This document shows positions 25,537-34,972 of a DNA stretch of 64,000 nt, piece after piece. Origin of the DNA: Actinomadura litoris. GTDB taxonomy: Bacteria > Actinomycetota > Actinomycetes > Streptosporangiales > Streptosporangiaceae. The position numbers were made by a program, and so were the translations under genes. How positions within the stretch are numbered: position 1 is the first letter of the stretch; every line of letters begins with the position of its first letter. Location: positions 248,001 to 312,000 of the forward strand of contig NZ_WOFH01000008.1 of the NCBI RefSeq assembly GCF_009733595.1. The letters run 5' to 3'. The notes beneath the pieces are model-generated. The model ran no database searches, was not told the origin of the DNA, and saw only the letters and a program-made list of their open reading frames with translations.

Positions 25537-26262
25537 GTGAAGGTGATAGGAGCTGGTTTCGGGCGTACCGGTACGGCGTCGTTGCGGACGGCCCTGGAAA
25601 TGCTCGGGCAGGGCCCCTGCTACCACATGCGCGCCGTCATCGAGGAGCCGTTCCGCATCCGCCAGTGGCTCGACGTCGCCGATGGCGCGCCACCCGACTG
25701 GGACACGATGCTCGCCGGTTTCCAGTCGGCGGTCGACTGGCCTTCGGCCGCGTACTGGCGCGAGCTGGCCGAGCATTTTCCGGAGGCCAAGGTCCTGCTC
25801 ACCGTCCGCGACCCGGAGCGCTGGTACGAGAGCGCCAACGCGACCATCTTCGCCGCCAACCGGCAGGCCTGGGGGGACCGCCGGCCGCTCCTGCGGAGGA
25901 TCCTCGGCCGCCTCGCCAGGTGGCGCCACCCCGACCTGCCGCTGTTCCCGACCCTGATCAGGAAGATCGTCCTAGAGGGGGCCCTGGAGGGCCGCTCCGC
26001 GGACAGGGCCTACATTCTCGGCCTCTTCGAGCGGCACATCGAGGAGGTCAAGGCGGCGATCCCGGCCGACCGGCTGCTCGTCTACGAGGTGCGGGAGGGC
26101 TGGGAGCCGCTGTGCGCGTTCCTCGGCGTGCCCGTCCCGGACGAGCCGTTCCCGCGCGAGAACGACCGCGAGGCCTTCCAGCGCGCCTACAACCGGGTCC
26201 TCCTGCGGCTGATCCTGCACCGCCGGGCGCGCCCTCAGACCCCCGCCCACGCCGACTCGTAG
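25537..26262 (+). CDS. Sulfotransferase family protein
   Basis: 241 residues from GTG at 25537, preceded by GGGAGGA. The 5'-phosphosulfate-binding loop is GAGFGRTGTASLRTALEML at residues 5-23, and LLTVRDPERWYESANATIF follows the 3'-phosphate-binding pattern. It fits the short bacterial Sulfotransfer_4-like group, which moves sulfate from PAPS to a hydroxyl. It is divergent from the acyl ligase operon with 136 bp between starts, so it may tailor that operon's product. Its 3' end overlaps the dynamin-like gene by 28 bp on the opposite strand. Confidence 0.82.
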   Translation: MKVIGAGFGRTGTASLRTALEMLGQGPCYHMRAVIEEPFRIRQWLDVADGAPPDWDTMLAGFQSAVDWPSAAYWRELAEHFPEAKVLLTVRDPERWYESANATIFAANRQAWGDRRPLLRRILGRLARWRHPDLPLFPTLIRKIVLEGALEGRSADRAYILGLFERHIEEVKAAIPADRLLVYEVREGWEPLCAFLGVPVPDEPFPRENDREAFQRAYNRVLLRLILHRRARPQTPAHADS

Positions 26263-28706
26263 GCGGCGGCCGACCCGGTGACGGCCCGCGCGGCCCGTTC
26301 GAGGTCGCCCGCGGCGGCGGCGAGCCGCGCCGGGCCGTCGTCGGGCGCCATCGCCCGCAGGTGCGGGTGCAGGAGGGCGCCCAGCTCCAGCGTCGTGCGC
26401 TCGTTGCGCAGGAAGCCGTCGAAGAACTGGTCGGCGCAGGCGAACAGCGCGCGGACGGCCGCCGCCGACTCCTCCTGGAGCGCGGCGGTCAGCCGTGCGA
26501 GGACGTCCTCGACGACGGCGGTGAGCGTCCCGGCCAGCCACCGCACGGTCTCCTCCGCGCTCTCGGTCACCGGGATCGCCGCCGCCGCCCGGTCGGCCGA
26601 CAGCCCGCGCACGTCGCGGCGCCGCCCGAGCGGGATCGTGGTGCTCACGTTGATCTCGGCGGGGATCGCCCACGGCGCGACGCTGACGCCGAGGCGCAGG
26701 TCGCGCTCCGCGCCGTCCCGCCGGTGCGCCCCGGGCGCTGCGGGCGCGGCCGGCTCCCCCGCCGCGCCGGGGCCGTCCTGGTCGATGCCGACGGCGATCG
26801 GCTGGACGACCCGCAGGAACAGGCTCTGGTCGCCGTAGCTGACGCTGAGCGCCGCGAGGTCCTCGATGGGCGCCGCCAGCACCCCGAGGCCCTGCGCGCG
26901 GAGCGCGGCGGCGAACGCGGGCAGCGTCCGGTCGGCCGGCAGCACCGCCTCGGGCAGCCGCGCCCACAGCGCCGCCGCGACCGTCCCCTGGAGTTCGCCG
27001 ATCGCCTGGGCGAGCGAGGCGTCCACGAGGCGGCGAAAGGTCCCGGCGACGAAGTGCCGGGCGCGGATGAACTCCTGCTCGACCGCCGCCTTCCGGAACA
27101 CCAGGATCTTCTTGCGGGCCCGCTCCGCCCAGACGTCGTGGCCGCCGCTGCCGAACCCGTCCGCCAGCCATGCCCTGACCTGCCCGGACGCGGCGGCCGT
27201 CGCCGCGTCGAGCTCCTCGCTGCGCAGCCCCTCGCGGACCCGCGCGAGGTAGCCGTCGCGGATGTGCGCCAGGTCGTCGGCCAGCTCGTCCACGACCCCC
27301 GGGACGATCTCCGCGAGGCGCTGCTCGTCGCTCGGCGCCCGGAACGCGGCCGCGCGGATCGCGGCGGCCAGCTCCTCGCCCGCGGCGGAGGCGTCCCGGC
27401 CCGCGCCGACGGTCGCCTCGTGCGCGTCGCGGAGGGCGGCGCGGTCCATCGCGGCGAGGTTGCGGGCCAGGTGCGTGAGGACGGGCCGCAGGACGCGCTC
27501 GGCCACCTCCTCCCGCGAGATGAGGTCGCCGTCCAGCACCCCGACGCCGTGCGGCGCGGCGGCCCGGCGCGCCTGCTCCACGGCGTCGGCGAACTCCTCC
27601 TCGGTCAGGTCGGTGCGGCGCCGGTCCCGGTTGAGCACGACGAACAGGAAGTCGCCGAGCTCCACCCCCGCGCGGGAGGCGTGCGCGAGCTCCTGCAGCT
27701 CGGCGTCGGCCGCGCCGAACAGCACGGTGGTGCGGCTCGGCCGCTTCACCTGGACGAGCAGGTCGACCTCGTTGCGCAGGTCCCGCATGAACTGGCGGGC
27801 GACGTCCAGGCCGCGCTCCTCCGTGCCGGGCAGGTCGATCAGGGCGAGGTCGCGCACCGGGTTGTTGGGGAAGGGGTGGTGGATGCGCACGTCCCGGACC
27901 GCGAGGTAGCGCCGCCGCGCGCCCGGCGGCGCCGGCTCGGGCGGGTAGGAGACGTAGCCGGGCACCTCCGCCAGCGCGATCTCCCGGACGCGGCTCCCCT
28001 CGAACAGGTCGCGGTAGCCGGGCAGCGCCGCCTGCGCCAGCCGCAGCCGGGCCAGGTGCTCCTCGTTGGAGGGCGCGTCCAGCCCGGCGGCGCGGCCCGC
28101 GCGGGAGAACTCCTCCCACGACGGGTACCGGACCGCCGCGAAGTCCTCGATCCGCTGCGGCACCGGCATCGCCAGCGCCTCGTGCCTGGGCCGCAGGTAG
28201 ACCTCCCTGAACTCCTCGAACGTCCGCAGCACGACCTCGGCGCGCGGCGCCGGGGCGTTGTGGATGCGGCTGCGGGCGGCGGTGGTGGGCAGCAGGTCGG
28301 CGGAGGTCGGCAGCACGTCGGTGCCGTGCTCGTCCAGGCCGGAGATGGCGCGCAGCAGCGTGCTCTTGCCCATCTGGGTCTGGCCGATCACGCCGATGTT
28401 GAGCGTCGGGCGGGTCGCGCGCTCGCGCACCGCGTCCAGCCGGTCGGTGGCGGCGGCGAGCCCCCGCCGCAGCCGGAGGGGCCTGCCGCCGTCGAGGAAG
28501 GGCCGCAGGGCCCCGGCCAGCTCGTCGGCGCGGCCGCCCGCGGGCAGGGCCGGATCGAGCCGGGTCCGCTCGGCGAGTTCGACGAGCGCGCCGAACCGCT
28601 CGCACAGGTCCCGCCAGGCGTGGACGAGCCGCTCGATCCGATCCCGCTGCGCGTGCCGCGCCGCCAGCGCCGCCGCGATCTCGGCCTGGATCCGCTGGGC
28701 TTGCAT
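26235..28706 (-). CDS. Dynamin-like large GTPase
   Basis: 823 residues from ATG with GGGAGGG just upstream. G1 is GQTQMGKST at 108-116, G3 is DLPGTEE at 291-297, and G4-like LNRD is at 358-361. The long remainder is mostly helical with Ala/Glu-rich stretches, as in dynamin-type stalks, and has no clear membrane helix. Such proteins usually act on membranes or in phage defence. It follows the membrane protein gene by 31 bp and the P-loop gene before that, so the three form one transcript. The biological role is unknown. Confidence 0.75.
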   Translation of the reverse strand: MQAQRIQAEIAAALAARHAQRDRIERLVHAWRDLCERFGALVELAERTRLDPALPAGGRADELAGALRPFLDGGRPLRLRRGLAAATDRLDAVRERATRPTLNIGVIGQTQMGKSTLLRAISGLDEHGTDVLPTSADLLPTTAARSRIHNAPAPRAEVVLRTFEEFREVYLRPRHEALAMPVPQRIEDFAAVRYPSWEEFSRAGRAAGLDAPSNEEHLARLRLAQAALPGYRDLFEGSRVREIALAEVPGYVSYPPEPAPPGARRRYLAVRDVRIHHPFPNNPVRDLALIDLPGTEERGLDVARQFMRDLRNEVDLLVQVKRPSRTTVLFGAADAELQELAHASRAGVELGDFLFVVLNRDRRRTDLTEEEFADAVEQARRAAAPHGVGVLDGDLISREEVAERVLRPVLTHLARNLAAMDRAALRDAHEATVGAGRDASAAGEELAAAIRAAAFRAPSDEQRLAEIVPGVVDELADDLAHIRDGYLARVREGLRSEELDAATAAASGQVRAWLADGFGSGGHDVWAERARKKILVFRKAAVEQEFIRARHFVAGTFRRLVDASLAQAIGELQGTVAAALWARLPEAVLPADRTLPAFAAALRAQGLGVLAAPIEDLAALSVSYGDQSLFLRVVQPIAVGIDQDGPGAAGEPAAPAAPGAHRRDGAERDLRLGVSVAPWAIPAEINVSTTIPLGRRRDVRGLSADRAAAAIPVTESAEETVRWLAGTLTAVVEDVLARLTAALQEESAAAVRALFACADQFFDGFLRNERTTLELGALLHPHLRAMAPDDGPARLAAAAGDLERAARAVTGSAAAYESAWAGV

Positions 28707-28737
28707 GGGCCCTCCCTGGGCTCACTCGAATCGGACG

Positions 28738-30024
28738 CTACAGGGGCCAGGCGGTGACCCTGACCGTCACCGCGCCGTCCCGGACGGTGTCGACGACCAG
28801 GGCGGCGAGGCCCGTGGCGGTCTTCAGGCAGAAGCCCGTCCCGGGCGTCGCGCGGAACGACAGCGCCGCCCGCCGCCCGGCCACGAGCCCGCGGCACCGC
28901 TCCCGCGTCGCGCCCGCTCCCGGCGTCATCACGAGCACGCTGGACTCGGCGGCGAACAGCTGCCGGTTCCGGTAGCCGACGTCGCCGCCGTCCGCCACCG
29001 GGGCGGGCGCCGGGGAGAGCGTGAGCCAGCCCCTTCTCGGCACCGTCACCTGGACGGGCGCCGGCGGCGCGGGCGTGGTCGCGCTGGGCGTCGGGCTGGG
29101 CGTCGGGGCGGGCGTCTCCCCCGTCGCGTCGCCTCCGCTCGCCGACAGGCCCACCGCGAGCACCGTCACCGCGACCGCCCCCAGCAGGCCGCCGCCCCCG
29201 ACGAGCGCGGGCACCAGCCGGTTCGTCCCGCCCGCGGGACGAGGTCGCGGCGCCTGCGGCGGCGGCGCGGGGCGCGGCGGGAGCGCCGGGCGGGACGCGA
29301 CAGGCGCGGGCACGGGCACGGGTGCGGGTGCGGGCACGGGCGCGAGGCGCGCGGGGGCGCCGACGACGCCGAGCCGGACCGTGCCGAGCCCCGCCGGGTG
29401 CGCGCCGCGCGGCATGGACTCCCATCCCAGCACGACGGTGATCGGGTGGACGGCGTCGTTCGCCTCGTCCCAGGTCTGCTCCCAGCCGGGCGGCGGCACG
29501 ACCTCCGCTCCGGCCGGAGGAGGCGCGGCGGAGAACGGGCGGGGCGGCGGCGCGGGCCAGGGCGCGGGCTCCGGGCGCGACCGGCGCGGCCAGCGGAGCT
29601 CGCTCAGCGGCGCCGTCCACACCGGGTCCATCCACCGCTCGTAGACGGCCCCGGCCCAGCTCCGGTAGGAGTCCCGCAGCTGGGGCCAGGCGGGGCCGGG
29701 CGGCGGCGGGCCGGACGGTCCGCCGGAGGCCACCCAGCCGACGAAGCAGTACATCTCGCGCGCGCCGTCGGAGTGCATGGTGTCGCTGAGGTCGGCGGCC
29801 TGGCAGGCGACGCCGACGAGCCGGTGCGCGCCGGACCGCGCGAGGACGAAGCGCGGCGCGCCGTGCAGCCCGGCGCCGCCCGCGACGGCCGCGCGGACGA
29901 CCCCCTCCAGCCAGCCGCGCTGGTCGATCCCCTCGGGGAGCGCGCGCCACCAGGTGTCGGCGTGCCGGGTGCGGCCGTAGACGACGGGCGCCCACCCGGG
30001 CCGGCCCGTCCTCGCCTCAGCCAC
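28738..30024 (-). CDS. Single-pass membrane protein with Pro-rich linker, GTPase-associated
   Basis: 428 residues from a GTG that overlaps the stop of the upstream GTPase gene by 8 bp. The cytoplasmic N-terminal domain (about 1-150; GVACQAADLSDTMHSDGAR, MYCFVGWVAS) is followed by a second folded patch (ITVVLGWESMP), a Pro/Ala linker, one membrane helix at about 270-294 and an external domain of about 130 residues ending VTVRVTAWPL. No enzyme motif is visible. The first domain could be the adaptor-type domain reported beside double-GTPases in actinobacterial conflict systems, but this needs a profile search. Confidence 0.6.
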   Translation of the reverse strand: MAEARTGRPGWAPVVYGRTRHADTWWRALPEGIDQRGWLEGVVRAAVAGGAGLHGAPRFVLARSGAHRLVGVACQAADLSDTMHSDGAREMYCFVGWVASGGPSGPPPPGPAWPQLRDSYRSWAGAVYERWMDPVWTAPLSELRWPRRSRPEPAPWPAPPPRPFSAAPPPAGAEVVPPPGWEQTWDEANDAVHPITVVLGWESMPRGAHPAGLGTVRLGVVGAPARLAPVPAPAPVPVPAPVASRPALPPRPAPPPQAPRPRPAGGTNRLVPALVGGGGLLGAVAVTVLAVGLSASGGDATGETPAPTPSPTPSATTPAPPAPVQVTVPRRGWLTLSPAPAPVADGGDVGYRNRQLFAAESSVLVMTPGAGATRERCRGLVAGRRAALSFRATPGTGFCLKTATGLAALVVDTVRDGAVTVRVTAWPL

Positions 30025-31072
30025 GGCCGGTCCCGGCCCAGGTCGCGAGCACGCCGCCCTCGTAGATCGGCACGTAGCGCAGCATCGGGAAGATCGCGGC
30101 GGCCTCGGCCTGGCACAGCTCACGCCACTGCTTCATGGCGTGCTCGGCGCGGTCCATCTCCTGGAGGCGCAGGGCGATCCGCTCGTGGGCCCGGCGGGTC
30201 GCCCGTCCGGGCACGGGCGGGAGCGCCGCGGCCTCGCGTCTGGCGGCGGCGCGGTCGGCGGCCAGCACCTCCATCCGCGCGTCGAGCCCCTTGCGCTCCT
30301 CCAGGTAGAAGCAGGCCAGATGGAACAGGACCGGCAGGTGGACGTCGGTGGGGCTCACCGAGTCGGGCCGGACGCCGCCGTCGGCCGTCCGCTCCAGCGC
30401 GCCGACGCTCACCGGGCAGATCGCGGTGACGACGCGCTTGGCGAACGCGGCCGGGAGCAGGTCGCGCAGCTCCTCGACGAGGTCGGTGAGGCGGCGCGGC
30501 GCGTCCGTGCCCCGCCAGTCGATGACGTCGGCCTTGGTGATGACGATCGACACCGACGGCAGCGGGCGCCCCTCGCGGTTGCGCGCCGTCAGCGCGTCGG
30601 TGACGACGCTCGACATCTGCTGCGTGAGGGTCTCCCTGGCGACCGCCTCGCGCCGTCCGGGCCCGACCGGTTTGCGGAAGTGCTCGCCGTCCAGGACGAG
30701 CATGATCCCGTGCGCCTGCGCGACGTCCCAGAGCAGTTGCTCGGCGTCGGGCGACCCGTCGGGCCCGACGAAACTCGGCAGCGCGCCGCCCCGGTAGTCG
30801 GCCCAGTGGATGTGCGCCATCGGACGCATCTCCCGCGCGTACACGAACGTGTGCCGCCGCGGCACGGTGTCGGTCGGCTCGGGGAGCCGCCCCCGCTCAC
30901 CGAGATCGCGCCAGCCGTCGGCGAGCATCACGTCGGCGTTGCGGTCGGCCTCGTGCAGCGTGCAGTCCCGCACACCTCGCGACAGCGCGGCGTAGAGCGC
31001 CAGCAGGTAGGTCGACTTCCCGGCGCCCGGCGCCCCCATCATGGACAGCCCGATCCTGTGCAGATCCGTCAT
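30017..31072 (-). CDS. P-loop GTPase, probable DO-GTPase (double-GTPase) type
   Basis: 351 residues from ATG at 31072. The P-loop GAPGAGKST is at 13-21, a Walker-B-like strand HIHWADYRGG near 88-96, and an NKxD-like ITKAD at 178-182 suggests guanine specificity. The C-terminal part is Arg/Glu-rich and helical. It resembles the TRAFAC double-GTPases of predicted conflict systems. An in-frame ATG at 31138 adds 22 basic residues; neither start has a good Shine-Dalgarno. It is the first gene of the three-gene module. Confidence 0.7.
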   Translation of the reverse strand: MTDLHRIGLSMMGAPGAGKSTYLLALYAALSRGVRDCTLHEADRNADVMLADGWRDLGERGRLPEPTDTVPRRHTFVYAREMRPMAHIHWADYRGGALPSFVGPDGSPDAEQLLWDVAQAHGIMLVLDGEHFRKPVGPGRREAVARETLTQQMSSVVTDALTARNREGRPLPSVSIVITKADVIDWRGTDAPRRLTDLVEELRDLLPAAFAKRVVTAICPVSVGALERTADGGVRPDSVSPTDVHLPVLFHLACFYLEERKGLDARMEVLAADRAAARREAAALPPVPGRATRRAHERIALRLQEMDRAEHAMKQWRELCQAEAAAIFPMLRYVPIYEGGVLATWAGTGRG

Positions 31073-31171
31073 CTCGCCCCGTCCTCGCCGCCCGCCCCCG
31101 GTCCCCACCGGGGTCTTTACATTGAGACGCGCGACCATTGGCGATGGAGCATGAAAGGGATATCGATCCGG

Positions 31172-31202
31172 ATAACACTGGTCGGTAATATCACTTGATC
31201 AA
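31172..31202 (-). promoter_or_regulatory. Possible promoter of GTPase module
   Basis: Read on the minus strand, TTGATC (31202-31197) and TGTTAT (31177-31172) are separated by 19 bp in an AT-rich stretch (31140-31270) that stands out from its GC-rich surroundings. The spacing is longer than ideal. Confidence 0.35.
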
Positions 31203-31296
31203 TGGCCCGAAGAATTGATAACTTTGTTTTCGGATATACCGGTCGTGGCTTTGACGGCGGCACGAAAAGAAAGTCAGGGCGGTGGCCAGGAAATGG

Positions 31297-33906
31297 TCAG
31301 TGGGCGGCGGCGTCCCAGTCGGCGCCCGCGCCGATCGCCGCGTCCAGCGGCGGGCTCAGCGGGTAGGCGGCGGTCATCTCCGCGCGGACCAGCCCGGCGA
31401 CCCGGTCGCCCTCCCCCGGCGCGACCTCCAGCACGATCTCGTCGTGCACCTGGAGCAGCAGGCGGCTGCGCAGGCCGGCGCGGTCGAGCGCCGCGTCCAC
31501 CCGCAGCATCGCGATCTTGACGATGTCGGCGGCCGAGCCCTGCACGGGGGCGTTCAGCGCCATCCGCTCGGCGGTCTCGCGGCGGCGCCGGTCGTCGCTG
31601 GACAGGTGCGGCAGGTAGCGGCGGCGGCCGAGGAGCGTGCGGGTGTAGCCGGTCTCGCGGGCCTCCGCGACGACCCGGCCGAGGTAGTCGCGGACGCCGC
31701 CGAACCGCGCGAAGTAGGCGTCCATCAGCGGGCGCGCCTCGGCCACCGCGACCCCGAGCTGCTTGGCGAGCCCGAACGCCGACAGCCCGTAGGCGAGGCC
31801 GTAGGACATGGCCTTGATCCTGCGCCGCTGGTCGGCGGTGACCGCGTCCGGCGGGACGCCGAAGACCCGCGCGGCCACCGTGGTGTGCGGGTCCTCGCCG
31901 GACTCGAACGCGGCGAGCAGCGCCGGGTCCCGCGACAGGTGCGCCATCACGCGCAGTTCGAGCTGGCGGTAGTCGGCGGTCATCAGCGCGGCGAATCCGG
32001 GGCCGGGGGTGAACGCCCGCCTGATCTCCCGGCCCTCGCCGGTGCGGACGGGGATGACCTGGAGGTTCGGGTCGGTGGAGGTGAGCCGTCCGGTCGCGGC
32101 GACGGTCTGCTGGAAGGTGGTGTGGATCCGGCCGTCGGCGCCGACCTCCCGGAGCAGCCCGGCGACGGTGGCGCGCAGCCGCGCCTGGTCGCGGTGGCGC
32201 AGCAGCACCCGCGGGAGGCCGTTGTCGGTGCGGGTGGCGAGCCAGGTCAGCGCGTCCAGGTCGGTGGAGAACCCGGACTTGATCTTCTTGGTGCGGGGCA
32301 GGTCGAGCTCGCCGAACAGGACCTCCTGGAGCTGCTTGGTCGAGCCGGGGTTGAAGCGGCGCCCGGCGATCGCGGCGGCCTCGTCCGCCGCCCTCTCCAT
32401 GCCCGCGGCGAACCGCCGCTCAAGGTCGCGCAGCAGTTCCCCGTCGACGTGGACCCCGGTGCGTTCGACCCGCGCGAGGAGGGCCGCGAGGGGCAGCTCC
32501 ACCTCGTCCATCACCCGGTCCATGCCCGTCTCCGCCAGCTCGGGCCCGAGCTTGGCGGCGAGGTCGTGGACGGCCCCAGCGCGCAGCATCGTCCCGGCGG
32601 CGCCCTCGGCGGAGGGGCGGCGGCCGAGGTGGCGGGCCGCGAGGTCGGCGATCCCGTACGCGGCGAGGCCGGGCAGCAGGAGGTAGGCCGCCAGCGCCGG
32701 GTCGGTGGTGAGGCCGCCGAGCGTCCGGCCGTGCTCGGGCAGGGCACGCAGCAGCGCCTTCACCTCGTGCACCGCCTTCGGACGGCCCGGGTCGGCGAGC
32801 CAGCCGGCGAAGGCGCGCTCGTCGTCCGCCGAGAGCGCGTCGAGCAGGAACGACGCGGCGAAACCGGCGGGCGTGGCGAGCGCGATCCGGACACACTCCC
32901 CGTGGTCGGCGGCCAGGCCGACCGGGCCCGTCGCGTGCGAGTCCAGCCATCCGGCCAGCTCGCCGGGGCGCAGCTCGCGCCCCCGCAGCCGGGTCTTCGG
33001 CTCCGGCGGCCGCCCGCCGCCGGGGTCGGCGGCGAACAGCCGCTGCCGCAGGCTGGCGTTGCGGAACTCCAGGTCGTCCAGGAGCCTGGTGAAGGCGGGC
33101 AGGTCGTAGGGGCGGCGTTCCAGGTCGTCCAGCCCGACGGGCAGGTCGAGGTCGCGGACGAGTTCGGTCAGGCGCCGGTTGAGCCGCACGGTGTCCAGCG
33201 CGTCCCGCAACCGCTCCCCCGCCTTGCCCCGCACCTCGTCGGCGCGTTCCAGCAGCGCGGCGAGCGACCCGTACTCGCGCACCCATCTCGCGGCGGTCTT
33301 CTCCCCGATGCCGGGGATGCCGGGCAGCCCGTCGGACGGGTCGCCGCGCAGCGCCGCGAAGTCGGGGTACTGCGCGGGCGTCAGACCGTACTTCTCCTCG
33401 ACGAGCGCGGGCGTGTAGCGGATCATCTCCGCCGCCGTCCGGTAGAAGTACAGGACGGTGACGTTCGCGCCGACGAGCTGCAGGGCGTCCCGGTCGCCGG
33501 TCATCACGAGCACGCGGAACCCGGCCGCGTCCGCCGCCGCGGCGAGGGTCGCGATGACGTCGTCGGCCTCGTACCCCGGCATCCGGACGGCGGGCATCCG
33601 CATCGCGGCGAGCAGGTCGTCCAGGACCGGGAGCTGCGCGCCGAACCCCTCCGGAGACCGCGCCCGCCCGGCCTTGTACCCGGGGAACGCCTCGGCGCGG
33701 AACGTCCGCCGGGACACGTCGAACGCGACGGCGGCGTGCGTGGGGCGTTCGTCGCGCAGGACGTTGGCCAGCATGTTCGCGAACCCGTAGACGACGTTGG
33801 TGGGCTGGCCCGCGGTGGTGCTGAAGTTCTCGATCGGCAGCGCGTGGAAGGCCCGGTAGGCCAGCGAATGCCCGTCCAGGAGCAGCAGGGACGGCCGGTC
33901 GGTCAT
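31297..33906 (-). CDS. polA: DNA polymerase I
   Basis: 869 residues. The 5'-3' exonuclease domain is intact (LLLDGHSLAYRAFHALP, GYEADDVIATLA, GDRDALQL, GDPSDGLPGIPGIGEKTA). The central 3'-5' exonuclease region lacks the acidic catalytic motifs, as in other actinobacterial PolA. The polymerase domain shows motif A (TADYRQLELRVMAHLS), motif B (RRRIKAMSYGLAYGLSAFG) and motif C (LLLQVHDEIVLEV). A Tyr stands where E. coli has Phe762. The ATG at 33906 is chosen because family homology starts at once; it is divergent from the LLM gene by 61 bp. Confidence 0.93.
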   Translation of the reverse strand: MTDRPSLLLLDGHSLAYRAFHALPIENFSTTAGQPTNVVYGFANMLANVLRDERPTHAAVAFDVSRRTFRAEAFPGYKAGRARSPEGFGAQLPVLDDLLAAMRMPAVRMPGYEADDVIATLAAAADAAGFRVLVMTGDRDALQLVGANVTVLYFYRTAAEMIRYTPALVEEKYGLTPAQYPDFAALRGDPSDGLPGIPGIGEKTAARWVREYGSLAALLERADEVRGKAGERLRDALDTVRLNRRLTELVRDLDLPVGLDDLERRPYDLPAFTRLLDDLEFRNASLRQRLFAADPGGGRPPEPKTRLRGRELRPGELAGWLDSHATGPVGLAADHGECVRIALATPAGFAASFLLDALSADDERAFAGWLADPGRPKAVHEVKALLRALPEHGRTLGGLTTDPALAAYLLLPGLAAYGIADLAARHLGRRPSAEGAAGTMLRAGAVHDLAAKLGPELAETGMDRVMDEVELPLAALLARVERTGVHVDGELLRDLERRFAAGMERAADEAAAIAGRRFNPGSTKQLQEVLFGELDLPRTKKIKSGFSTDLDALTWLATRTDNGLPRVLLRHRDQARLRATVAGLLREVGADGRIHTTFQQTVAATGRLTSTDPNLQVIPVRTGEGREIRRAFTPGPGFAALMTADYRQLELRVMAHLSRDPALLAAFESGEDPHTTVAARVFGVPPDAVTADQRRRIKAMSYGLAYGLSAFGLAKQLGVAVAEARPLMDAYFARFGGVRDYLGRVVAEARETGYTRTLLGRRRYLPHLSSDDRRRRETAERMALNAPVQGSAADIVKIAMLRVDAALDRAGLRSRLLLQVHDEIVLEVAPGEGDRVAGLVRAEMTAAYPLSPPLDAAIGAGADWDAAAH

Positions 33907-33967
33907 GTCCACATCCTGGCATCGGGCCCGCGGGCATGATGGAGCGGCACCTGATGTTGGAGGGGAA

Positions 33968-34813
33968 ATGACGAACATCAACGTTGGACGTTTCGGTATC
34001 TGGCGCCGGTGGCAGGACCTCACCCCCGAGCTGGCCAAGGGGGTCGAGGACCTCGGCTACGGGGCGATCTGGATCGGCGCCTCGCCCGGCGGCGACCTCG
34101 GCATCGCCGAGCGGCTGCTCGCCGCGACCGACCGGATCGTGATCGCGACCGGCATCGTGAACATGTGGGCGACGCCCGCCGAGGAGGCCGCCGCGTCCTA
34201 CCACCGGCTCGCCGCGAAGTACGGCGACCGGTTCCTGCTCGGCGCCGGGATCGGGCACCGCGAGATGACCGGCGAGTACCGCACGCCGTACCAGACGATG
34301 GTGGACTACCTCGACCGGCTGGACGCGGCGGAGGTCCCGGTGTCGGGGCGGGCGCTGGCCGCGCTCGGCCCGAGGGCGCTGCGGCTCGCGGGCGAGCGCG
34401 CGGCGGGCGCCCACCCGTACCTGACGACGCCCGAGCACACCCGCCGGGCGCGGCTCGAACTCGGTGCGGGACGGTTGCTGGCGCCGGAGCAGAAGTTCGT
34501 GCTGGAGGCCGATCCCGAGCGCGCCCGCGCGGTCGCCCGCTCGCACATCGGCGGCAGCTACCTCCTGCTCTCCAACTACACCGCCAACCTCCGTCGGCTC
34601 GGCTGGAGCGAGGAGGACATCGCGGACGGCGGCAGCGACGCCCTGGTCGACGCGCTGGTCGCGCACGGCGGGCCGGAAGCGGTCGCGGCGCGGCTCGGCG
34701 AGCACCTCGACGCGGGCGCCGACCACGTCGCCGTGCAGCCGCTGACCGGAGAGGGCGAGGACCCGCTGCCCGCGCTCGGCGAACTCGCGGCGGCGCTCAA
34801 GCCGGCGGAATGA
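33968..34813 (+). CDS. LLM-class F420-dependent oxidoreductase
   Basis: 281 residues from ATG with GGAGGGG directly upstream. The luciferase-like fold shows GRFGIWRRWQ, LGYGAIWIGASPGGD, RIVIATGIVNMW, FLLGAGIGH and AAGAHPYLTTPEHTRRAR. The last motif is common in F420-dependent members (TIGR03620-like group). It probably reduces or oxidises an unknown substrate with deazaflavin F420. It is transcribed alone, divergent from polA. Confidence 0.87.
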   Translation: MTNINVGRFGIWRRWQDLTPELAKGVEDLGYGAIWIGASPGGDLGIAERLLAATDRIVIATGIVNMWATPAEEAAASYHRLAAKYGDRFLLGAGIGHREMTGEYRTPYQTMVDYLDRLDAAEVPVSGRALAALGPRALRLAGERAAGAHPYLTTPEHTRRARLELGAGRLLAPEQKFVLEADPERARAVARSHIGGSYLLLSNYTANLRRLGWSEEDIADGGSDALVDALVAHGGPEAVAARLGEHLDAGADHVAVQPLTGEGEDPLPALGELAAALKPAE

Positions 34814-34972
34814 CCGGCCGCCCAAATGATCATCGCCCGGGGCGTGCCATTCGCGCCGGACACACCTTACGGGCCTTCACAAAGACATCCACCTAACGTG
34901 TAGAAAATCGCGCTATACCGCTGTATGGCTACGCTTGCCTTTCAGCTGACCATCCGGCGGGAGGCGCATGGC

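Noticed and set aside
23907..28757. Open frame of about 1600 codons on the + strand
   Set aside because: It is antisense to the acyl ligase and dynamin-like genes, rich in Arg/Gly/Pro/Ala with no domain, a normal shadow of high third-position GC.
31297..33906. PolA as degenerate because its 3'-5' exonuclease motifs are missing
   Set aside because: Loss of proofreading is usual in actinobacterial DNA polymerase I; the other two domains are complete.
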